Assembly: GCA_943324925.2 (NCBI GenBank)
Contig: CALPNL020000054.1
Coordinates: forward strand, 1 to 10,838
DNA: 10,838 nt
Reading direction: 5' to 3'
Origin: Chitinophaga pinensis
GTDB lineage: Bacteria > Bacteroidota > Bacteroidia > Flavobacteriales > Flavobacteriaceae
Both the position numbers and the translations under genes were made by a program. The notes beneath the pieces were generated by a model. It made no database searches. It worked only from the letters and a program-made list of their open reading frames with translations, and had not been told where the DNA came from. Positions within the stretch are counted from its first letter, which is position 1. Each line of letters starts with the position of its first letter. Below, piece after piece: positions 1-6,014 of the stretch.

Positions 1-878
1 AAAATATCGTGCATTTGTTTCGGCTGAATGCATTTTTCCAAATCGATATCAGCATAAACAATTCCTTCTTCATCGATTAATGGCGTTCCGATTGCTGCAC
101 CATTAGGACCTATAAATCCTGAAAAAGCAGAGTTTTTACGTGTTAATAATTCATCTACATTCGGAACATCTTCTCTAAGTGCGTCTTTAATTTCTTGAGA
201 AATAGTAGAGCATGAAACAACCGTAAATAGTTTTCCTTCAAATGAATGCGCGGCTGCACGAATTTTTATTGCTTCTGCCATATCATAATCGGGTGGGGCA
301 ACTGGCAACGAAATATAATTGGCAACGTGAATTAATTCGCCTTGAGCGAGCAAAGCAAATCTTGCTAAAGTATTCGTATTTTCTCCACATGCTAAAGTTC
401 CAATTGGTCCAATTTCTGTTTTATATACTTTTAATGAAGAGCCATCGCCAGAGGTCCAAGTGAGTTTTTCAGCCCAAGTGGGTACTAATTTTCTATGTTT
501 TCCAATAAGATTTCCATTATTATCAATAATCAAATTGGTGTTGTAAATCTCACCAAAACTCGTTCCTTTTTCATTGATTCCTATAACTATATGTATATTG
601 AATTCTTTGGCAGCATTACAAATTCGTTTTACTTCCGAACCATCAGCAGTTATAGCACTTTTGTATAATTTTTCATACCATTTACTTCCTTGAACCGGCG
701 TCATAATCCAATTCCAATAAGGATAACCAGATACAAAAACCTCTGGAAAAGCAATTAATTGTGCTCCATTTTCGGCAGCTTCCTTTATAAAAGTAATAGC
801 TTTATCAATTGTTTTTTCAGCATTTAGAAAAACTGGGGAAGTTTGAACTGCTGCAGCTTTGAATTTATTGAAAGTCAT
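1..878 (-). CDS. Nitrilase-family carbon-nitrogen hydrolase (C-terminus cut by the window edge)
   Basis: The reading frame is open from the ATG at 878-876 to the left edge, giving about 292 residues. Nitrilases usually run to 310-340, so roughly 20-40 C-terminal residues are missing. The catalytic triad is visible: Glu46 in FPEVF, Lys130 in GKHRKL and Cys164 in LACGENTN. The segment SGYPYWNW (50-57) and the Pro-Thr-Trp-Ala-Glu stretch after Lys130 resemble true nitrilases more than amidases. The last visible residues, including QPKQMHD, match the region before the usual C-terminal tail. The family hydrolyses nitriles to carboxylic acids and ammonia, or related C-N bonds; the substrate cannot be read from the sequence. 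The start lies only 3 bases after the thioesterase stop codon, so it is the last gene of the operon inside the window. No Shine-Dalgarno is seen. It could be an amidase or cyanide-hydrolysing relative, but the family assignment is firm. Confidence 0.88.
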   Translation of the reverse strand, partial: MTFNKFKAAAVQTSPVFLNAEKTIDKAITFIKEAAENGAQLIAFPEVFVSGYPYWNWIMTPVQGSKWYEKLYKSAITADGSEVKRICNAAKEFNIHIVIGINEKGTSFGEIYNTNLIIDNNGNLIGKHRKLVPTWAEKLTWTSGDGSSLKVYKTEIGPIGTLACGENTNTLARFALLAQGELIHVANYISLPVAPPDYDMAEAIKIRAAAHSFEGKLFTVVSCSTISQEIKDALREDVPNVDELLTRKNSAFSGFIGPNGAAIGTPLIDEEGIVYADIDLEKCIQPKQMHDI

Positions 879-881
879 GAT

Positions 882-1307
882 TTAATGGATTAAATATTTT
901 TGCAATTTACTTTTAATTAAATCAGAAAAGGGTGCCGCTTTTATTGAACTTCTATTTTCAGCAAAAGCTACATTCACCAGTGTAACTTCGCCTTCAAGGC
1001 AAATCGCTTTTTGACTATTTTCAAATTTGAATCCACATAAAAGTGAAGAACCACCGATATTTTTAATCCAAAAATACTTGGTTAATATTTCACCCAAACG
1101 AGCTGGTTTCATGAATTTAACTTTCAAATCAACCGTTGGAATTCCTCCAGTTTCATGCATTTTATTAAAAGGCAAACCTAGTGCTTCATCATAAAAATCT
1201 TCAACAATGCAATTTAGCATTTCGAAATAACGGGGATAAAAAACAATACCAGCGTAATCAACATGTTGGAATCGAATTTGTTCTTCTTTAATAAATGGTT
1301 GATTCAT
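882..1307 (-). CDS. Hotdog-fold acyl-CoA thioesterase, 4-hydroxybenzoyl-CoA thioesterase type
   Basis: This 141-aa protein has the usual length of single-domain 4HBT-family hotdog thioesterases. Near the N-terminus it carries FQHVDYAGIVFYPRYFEML (residues 13-31), the family active-site segment. Asp17 sits where the catalytic Asp17 of the Pseudomonas 4-hydroxybenzoyl-CoA thioesterase lies. The remainder (about 57-115) is consistent with the hotdog beta-sheet. The family hydrolyses acyl- or aryl-CoA thioesters to the free acid and CoA in the cytoplasm. One base separates its ATG from the stop of the aryl-CoA ligase, and 3 bases separate its stop from the nitrilase start, so co-transcription is very likely. 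By context it may release CoA from stalled or unsuitable aryl-CoA intermediates of this pathway. That role is inferred, and it could instead be a general medium-chain or YbgC-like thioesterase. Confidence 0.87.
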   Translation of the reverse strand: MNQPFIKEEQIRFQHVDYAGIVFYPRYFEMLNCIVEDFYDEALGLPFNKMHETGGIPTVDLKVKFMKPARLGEILTKYFWIKNIGGSSLLCGFKFENSQKAICLEGEVTLVNVAFAENRSSIKAAPFSDLIKSKLQKYLIH

Positions 1308-1308
1308 A

Positions 1309-2910
1309 TTATTTCAATTTAAATCGTTGTATTTTTCCTGTTTCAGTTTTTGGTAAAGCGTCATGAAATTTAATAACCCTTGGATATTTATAAGGAGCAG
1401 CTACTTGTTTGAACCAATCTTGTATTGATTTGGCCAAATCTTCATTTGCGGAAGCTGGATTTTTCAATACTATATTTGCGCAAACTAGCATTCCACGATT
1501 TTCATCAGGAATACCTACAACGGCACATTCTAGAATTTCATCGTGAGTCAAAAGTACGCTTTCTACTTCAATTGCCGCAATATTATACCCTGAAGAAATA
1601 ATCATATCGTCGCCACGGGCAATGAACCAAAAGTAGCCATCTTCATCTTTTTTGAAAATATCGCCTGTTAAATTCCAATTGTTTTGGACGTATTCTACTT
1701 GTTTCTCAATGCGATTTAAGTACTTGCAACCTGTAATTCCTCGAACAGCTAATTTGCCAATTTCATTATTGGAAACTTCATTTCCGTTATTATCTACAAT
1801 TTTGGCTTCGTAACCATAAATTGGTAATCCAGTAGCTCCAGGTTTCATATTATCTTCATTCGAAGAAATAAATATATGAAGTAATTCAGTTGCTCCAATA
1901 CCATCAATAATTTTCAATCCAGTAGCTTTATACCAATCTTCCCAAACTTTTAATGGTAGATTTTCACCTGCGGAAACACATTTGCGCAGGCTTGAAATGT
2001 CGAAATCGTTAACTTTTTGAGTAATCATTCTCCAAGCAGTCGGCGCTGTAAAGCAAATGGTGATTTTAAAATCTTGAATCGCTTGAAGTAGTATTTCCGG
2101 AGATGGTTTTTCTATTAAAAAGGTAGAAGCTCCATAGTAAAATGGAAATAAAACCAATCCGCCTAATCCAAATGTAAATCCTAAAGGTGGACTTCCTGTA
2201 AATATATCGTCTACTTTTGGCTGTAAAGCATATTTTGGAAAGGCTTCACAAATCAATAAAATATCTTTGTGAAAATGCGCGGTCATTTTTGGCAGTCCTG
2301 TTGTTCCTGATGTAAATCCTATTATCGAAACCGCTTCCGCAAATGTCGGAAAGTTTGAAAATTCGGTAGGTTTCGAAGCCATTAAAACTTCTAATACCGA
2401 ATTTGTTTCATTCGATCCATCAAATGTAGAAACCGATTTTAAATAAGGTGATTTTACTAATGATAAGGCTTCTTCCAATTGGACATCACAAAAAGCATGG
2501 GATATTTCAGCACAATCAACGATTGTTTCTAATTCTTTTTCTCGAAGCAAAGGCATGGTCGCAACCACTATTCCACCTACTTTCAAAATTGCAAACCAAC
2601 AAGCTACAAACATAGGATTGTTTGCAGAACGAATCAAAACGCGGTTTCCTGAAACCAAACCTAAATCATCAACCAATACATGAGCAATTTGATTTGATTT
2701 TTCATATAAATCTTGGTAAGTCCATGTTTCATTGAAAGTTCGCATTGCTACAGAATTCCCTCTTCCTTCCTTAATATGAATATCCAAAAGACGCTCTACG
2801 CAATTTAAACTTGAATCCAATTCAAAATTCGGATCATTATAAATGTAATCTGGCTGAAATTGTTTGTCAGGCAAATGAATATGGGTAAATTGGTCTTGGT
2901 AGTGCTTCAT
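1309..2910 (-). CDS. Aryl-CoA ligase, benzoate/2-aminobenzoate-CoA ligase type
   Basis: This 533-aa protein is a complete adenylate-forming (ANL) enzyme. Visible motifs are the ATP-binding loop FTSGTTGLPKM (199-209), followed by AHFHKD; DGIGATELLHIF (336-347); LTGD (414-417); ARGDDMIISSGYNIAAIEVE (431-450); and the C-terminal PKTETGKIQR (520-529), whose Lys526 is the expected catalytic lysine of adenylation. The TAHFHKD stretch and overall length fit the benzoate-CoA/2-aminobenzoate-CoA ligase group. Such enzymes convert an aromatic acid, ATP and CoA into aryl-CoA, AMP and pyrophosphate. The gene lies between the monooxygenase/OYE fusion (27-base gap) and the thioesterase (1-base gap), the partners expected for CoA-dependent anthranilate-type breakdown. 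Anthranilate is the most likely substrate, but salicylate or another benzoate cannot be excluded from sequence alone. Confidence 0.88.
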   Translation of the reverse strand: MKHYQDQFTHIHLPDKQFQPDYIYNDPNFELDSSLNCVERLLDIHIKEGRGNSVAMRTFNETWTYQDLYEKSNQIAHVLVDDLGLVSGNRVLIRSANNPMFVACWFAILKVGGIVVATMPLLREKELETIVDCAEISHAFCDVQLEEALSLVKSPYLKSVSTFDGSNETNSVLEVLMASKPTEFSNFPTFAEAVSIIGFTSGTTGLPKMTAHFHKDILLICEAFPKYALQPKVDDIFTGSPPLGFTFGLGGLVLFPFYYGASTFLIEKPSPEILLQAIQDFKITICFTAPTAWRMITQKVNDFDISSLRKCVSAGENLPLKVWEDWYKATGLKIIDGIGATELLHIFISSNEDNMKPGATGLPIYGYEAKIVDNNGNEVSNNEIGKLAVRGITGCKYLNRIEKQVEYVQNNWNLTGDIFKKDEDGYFWFIARGDDMIISSGYNIAAIEVESVLLTHDEILECAVVGIPDENRGMLVCANIVLKNPASANEDLAKSIQDWFKQVAAPYKYPRVIKFHDALPKTETGKIQRFKLK

Positions 2911-2937
2911 AAATTTGGAATCTTTACTTTCTATAAT

Positions 2938-5244
2938 CTACTTTTTAGGACTATGACTTTCCGGTTTTAAAGCTTTTTTCATGCTTTCCATTGCTTTTCT
3001 TTCCGCTGCTTTCAAAGGATATAAATGTGAAATTCCCGGTAAATATTGATTTGGAATGGAAGTCGTTTTATATTGTTCGTAGGCTTCTGCATTTCTAACA
3101 AAATTAGCATCCAATAATAAAGGCCTTCCAAGTGCCACTAAATCCGCTCGACCGTTCAATAAAATAGTATTTATTTGATCAATATCTTGAATGTATCCGG
3201 TTGTTATAGTTGGAACACCAACTGTATTTCTAATAGCGTCAGAATAGGGAGTTTGCCACATTCTTCCAATTACAGGCTTTTGGTTATCAACCGTATTTCC
3301 AGTTGAAACATTGATAATATCAGCACCAGCATCCTGAAAAGCTCTTGCTATTTGGAATACCTCATCTTCCGAAATTCCGTTTTCAGCCCAATCAGAAGCG
3401 GAAATTCTAACCGACATTGGTTTGTTTTGGTTAAAAACCTTTCTCATTTCCGAAAATACTCTTAATGGGAATTTTAATCTGTTTTCAATACTTCCTCCAA
3501 ATTCATCCTTACGAATATTGGTAAGAGGTGAAAGGAAAGAAGCTAGCAAAAACCCATGATGCGCTTGCAATTCGATCATATCAAAATCAGCATTATCTGC
3601 ATTTATTGTTGCTAGTACAAATTCAGAAACCACTTGATTCATATCTTCCTTAGACATTTCTTTTGGAATAATATTTTTAGATGAAAAGGCAATTGGCGAA
3701 GCTGAAATCAAATCCCAGTTGTCTTTTTCTAAAGGGATATTATTTCCAACAGACGGAACATTAATTGCTCCTTTTCGACCAGAGTGCCCTAGTTGTATTC
3801 CGATTTTAGATTTACTATTTTGATGAATAAAATCAGTAATTTTTTTCCATTCAACTACTTGATTTTCATTCCAAATACCTGCACAACCTAAAGTGATTCG
3901 GCCAGTTGGTGAAACTGCGGTCATTTCGGTTAATATTAAACCAATACCGCCGGTAGCTCTGGCTCCATAATGTACCAAATGCCAATTGTTCACCAACCCG
4001 TTTTCTGCAGAATATTGTCCCATTGGAGACATTACAATTCTGTTTTCCAATTTCATTTTTCTTAATGAAAATGGGGTAAAGGCAGCAGGTGCTTTTAAAT
4101 CGGTTGTTCCGATATTTGTGTTGAATTCTGCTAAAACTTTATCTGGAAAAGAGGCGTCACGAATCGCTAAATTCTCAAAAGTTACCTTTTTCGAACGAGT
4201 CATGCATCCAAATGCAAATTGCTGAAAATCGTGCTTTGCATTTCGATCCATATTTTCAAACCAATCCAGAGAAACATTAGCCGCATACTGAATCATCTCA
4301 ACTCTATTTCTTCTTGACTTTTCATATTTATCAAATGCTTGAGGAATAGCATTTGGAAACTCAATTATAGCATCAGCTAAACCAATGGCGCATTCCATCG
4401 CTAATTTTGTTCCTGAACCTATTGAATAATGAGCCGTTGCTTTAGCATCGCCTAGTAAAACGATATTTCCAAAATGCCATTTATCATTAGTAATCGCAGG
4501 AAATTTTCGCCAATGTGATTTATTTGATATTAATGGGTGTCCGTCTAATTCTTCTTTAAATAACTCGGCAATTTTAGTAATTGTATCTTGTTCATTTTCC
4601 ACCTCAAAGCCGGCATTATTCCATGTTGCATCCGAACATTCGAAAATCCAGGTACTCATTCCTTTTTCATATTGATAGGAGTGGGCTACGATCATCCCGA
4701 AAGGAGTATTTCTAAAGAAATAAGTAAATGCATCCAGAGGTTTTGTAGAACCTAACCAAACAAATCGGTTTTTCTTTAATTCAACTTTTGTTCCAAATTC
4801 TTGAGAAAATTTTGTTCGAATTTGACTTCCAATTCCGTCACAAGCTACAATAACATCCGAATTTTTATATTTATTTAGATCATCGACATTTTGTTCAAAA
4901 TGAAGATTTACACCCTCTTCAATACATCTTTGTTGCAATAATTGCAATAATGTTTTACGTGAACACCCACAAAAACCATTACCTGAAATTCGTACAATTT
5001 CACCATCGCGAGCTACATCTAAAGCGTCCCAATAGGCAAATTTACTTCGGATCAAATCGTACGATTTTGGATCTCGAGTTAGAAATTCGCTTAAAGTTTC
5101 ATCTGAAAAAACAACACCAAAGCCAAAGCTATCATCTGCTTTATTACGTTCGTAAATATCAATTTTACAATCAGGAATAGCCTTTTTCAACAAGATTGAA
5201 AAATACATGCCCCCAGGACCACCACCAATTACAGTTATTTTCAT
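2938..5244 (-). CDS. Fused FAD monooxygenase / Old Yellow Enzyme reductase (2-aminobenzoyl-CoA monooxygenase/reductase or salicylyl-CoA 5-hydroxylase type)
   Basis: This 768-aa protein joins two enzymes. Residues 1 to about 375 form a class A FAD aromatic hydroxylase: the dinucleotide motif GGGPGG is at 7-12, a DG motif at ACDGIGSQIR (134-143), and the ribityl-binding GD motif at LLGDAKATAHYSIGSGTK (263-280). Residues about 386-735 form an FMN-dependent OYE domain: NRIVMSPMGQYSA (401-413), IQLGHSGRKGA (483-493), AHHGFLLASFLSP (561-573), FGGSIENR (582-589) and ALGRPLL (704-710). This architecture is that of 2-aminobenzoyl-CoA monooxygenase/reductase of Azoarcus evansii and of proteins annotated as bifunctional salicylyl-CoA 5-hydroxylase/oxidoreductase. 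The former uses O2 and NADH to hydroxylate and then reduce the ring of the CoA ester. The usual OYE cysteine is Gly409. The stop codon is TAG, and the start lies one base after the upstream gene's stop. The acyl-CoA substrate class is well supported by the adjacent ligase; the exact substrate is inferred. Confidence 0.9.
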   Translation of the reverse strand: MKITVIGGGPGGMYFSILLKKAIPDCKIDIYERNKADDSFGFGVVFSDETLSEFLTRDPKSYDLIRSKFAYWDALDVARDGEIVRISGNGFCGCSRKTLLQLLQQRCIEEGVNLHFEQNVDDLNKYKNSDVIVACDGIGSQIRTKFSQEFGTKVELKKNRFVWLGSTKPLDAFTYFFRNTPFGMIVAHSYQYEKGMSTWIFECSDATWNNAGFEVENEQDTITKIAELFKEELDGHPLISNKSHWRKFPAITNDKWHFGNIVLLGDAKATAHYSIGSGTKLAMECAIGLADAIIEFPNAIPQAFDKYEKSRRNRVEMIQYAANVSLDWFENMDRNAKHDFQQFAFGCMTRSKKVTFENLAIRDASFPDKVLAEFNTNIGTTDLKAPAAFTPFSLRKMKLENRIVMSPMGQYSAENGLVNNWHLVHYGARATGGIGLILTEMTAVSPTGRITLGCAGIWNENQVVEWKKITDFIHQNSKSKIGIQLGHSGRKGAINVPSVGNNIPLEKDNWDLISASPIAFSSKNIIPKEMSKEDMNQVVSEFVLATINADNADFDMIELQAHHGFLLASFLSPLTNIRKDEFGGSIENRLKFPLRVFSEMRKVFNQNKPMSVRISASDWAENGISEDEVFQIARAFQDAGADIINVSTGNTVDNQKPVIGRMWQTPYSDAIRNTVGVPTITTGYIQDIDQINTILLNGRADLVALGRPLLLDANFVRNAEAYEQYKTTSIPNQYLPGISHLYPLKAAERKAMESMKKALKPESHSPKK

Positions 5245-5245
5245 G

Positions 5246-5848
5246 TTATCTTTTTATAGAAAAAATTTCACCCAATTTTGAATAATTAGAACCCGCTAAA
5301 CGGGCAATAGGCTTGTAGGTTTCTAAATTAATTTTATAATTTTCTAATAAAACGCTTTCATCAATATGAAATAATACAATTTTACCAATTACAATGGTAG
5401 CACCACCCGTTTTTGAATTTTCCAATTTATAATGATGTACCATTTCACATTCCATAGTGATTTTACATTCTTTTACTCTAGGCGGTTTTACCAATGAAGA
5501 AGCAATAGGAGTCAGACCTGCCAATTCAAATTCACTTTCATTTGCAGCAATAGGTTGAGAAGTCAAATTCATTTGTTCAACTAAATCTTCAGTGACCATA
5601 TTTACTACGAATTGCTTAGTCGCTAAAACATTATTTAAGGTGTCTTTATTTAAATTATTAGAATGAACTGTCGAGAACATAACGTGTGGCGGATCGTCAC
5701 CAACCGCATTAAAGTAGGAGAAAGGGGCTAAATTATGAATTCCGTCTTCGTTAATAGTTGAAATCCAACCTATTGGTCTTGGAATTACAATTCCAGTCAA
5801 TAATTTGTAGATAGCGGTTTGTTCTAACTCTTGTGGATCGAATTGCAT
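5246..5848 (-). CDS. Flavin reductase-like FMN-binding split-barrel protein
   Basis: This 200-aa protein belongs to the flavin reductase-like (DIM6/NTAB, COG1853-type) family. Conserved stretches are RPIGWIST (24-31), NLAPFSYFN (39-47), NKDTLNN (67-73), where the phosphate-binding region is expected, and ARLAGSNYSKLGEIF (182-196) near the C-terminus. No signal peptide or membrane segment is seen, so it should be cytoplasmic and FMN-bound. Members reduce flavin with NAD(P)H for a partner oxygenase or act as flavin-dependent oxidoreductases; which applies here cannot be told. It is the first gene of the leftward operon and is followed after one base by the monooxygenase/OYE fusion, so a redox role in the same pathway is plausible. 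The chosen ATG at 5848-5846 has no Shine-Dalgarno, and a 23-bp palindrome lies 6 bases upstream of it. Confidence 0.85.
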   Translation of the reverse strand: MQFDPQELEQTAIYKLLTGIVIPRPIGWISTINEDGIHNLAPFSYFNAVGDDPPHVMFSTVHSNNLNKDTLNNVLATKQFVVNMVTEDLVEQMNLTSQPIAANESEFELAGLTPIASSLVKPPRVKECKITMECEMVHHYKLENSKTGGATIVIGKIVLFHIDESVLLENYKINLETYKPIARLAGSNYSKLGEIFSIKR

Positions 5849-5854
5849 TGCGAA

Positions 5855-5877
5855 TTATTTAATTACAAATTAAATAA
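5855..5877. repeat. Perfect AT-rich palindrome just upstream of the flavin-reductase gene
   Basis: Arms TTATTTAATT (5855-5864) and AATTAAATAA (5868-5877) are exact reverse complements around a 3-base ACA centre. It lies 6 bases upstream of the operon's first start codon. It may be an operator for a dimeric regulator or a hairpin in the leader mRNA. In DNA this AT-rich a chance palindrome is possible. Confidence 0.5.
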
Positions 5878-5892
5878 AAAAAGGTAACAAAT

Positions 5893-5930
5893 TGTAATGA
5901 AAATTATTTTTATTAATAATAATCATTACA
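5893..5930. repeat. Inverted repeat TGTAATGA / TCATTACA in the divergent promoter region
   Basis: An 8-base perfect inverted repeat with 22 bases between the arms (5893-5900 and 5923-5930). Arm centres are 30 bp apart, close to three helical turns, so two bound subunits would face the same side. The core hexamer ATTACA also occurs at 5862-5867 inside the neighbouring palindrome. Operator function is inferred only. Confidence 0.4.
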
Positions 5931-5977
5931 TATTCATAAAAGAAAAAAAAAAGCATTTAACTTGCTTAACAATTTTT

Positions 5978-5985
5978 TATATTTG
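5978..5985 (+). promoter_or_regulatory. Candidate Bacteroidetes -7 promoter box for acs
   Basis: TATATTTG matches the Bacteroidetes housekeeping -7 consensus TAnnTTTG and ends 29 bases before the acs start codon. The nearest upstream TTG (5962-5964) is only 13 bases away, shorter than the roughly 17-23 bases usual for the -33 element, so the -33 part is poor or absent. Confidence 0.45.
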
Positions 5986-6014
5986 AGAGTTATAATTGGG
6001 TAAATACAAAAATT

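Larger units (their letters stand above)
5849..6014. promoter_or_regulatory. Divergent promoter region between the aromatic operon and acs
   Basis: This 166-bp, very AT-rich spacer separates the leftward operon from the rightward acs gene and must carry both promoters. It contains a perfect 10-bp-arm palindrome, a second 8-bp inverted repeat and a TAnnTTTG box, listed separately. No exact TAnnTTTG was found for the leftward direction; the nearest matches are one-off, in the stretch 5866-5899. No RNA gene is visible. Confidence 0.6.

Noticed and set aside
242..463. 73-codon plus-strand ORF inside the nitrilase region
   Set aside because: It lies opposite a clear nitrilase frame with an intact catalytic triad and has no recognisable motif, so it is an antisense shadow.
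4080..4130. Possible split of the 768-aa protein into two genes at the domain junction
   Set aside because: The frame is continuous through residues 375-386 with no stop, and the same two-domain fusion is known in the 2-aminobenzoyl-CoA monooxygenase/reductase family.
3986..5180. Two short plus-strand ORFs (3986-4225 and 4950-5180) opposite the monooxygenase/OYE gene
   Set aside because: Both are covered by the conserved 768-aa reading frame; no motif or promoter supports them.
5866..5899. Minus-strand TAnnTTTG-like boxes for the aromatic operon
   Set aside because: The closest matches (TTAATTTG, and a TA-CAA-TTTG with wrong spacing) each deviate from the consensus and have no matching -33 element, so no promoter was called.
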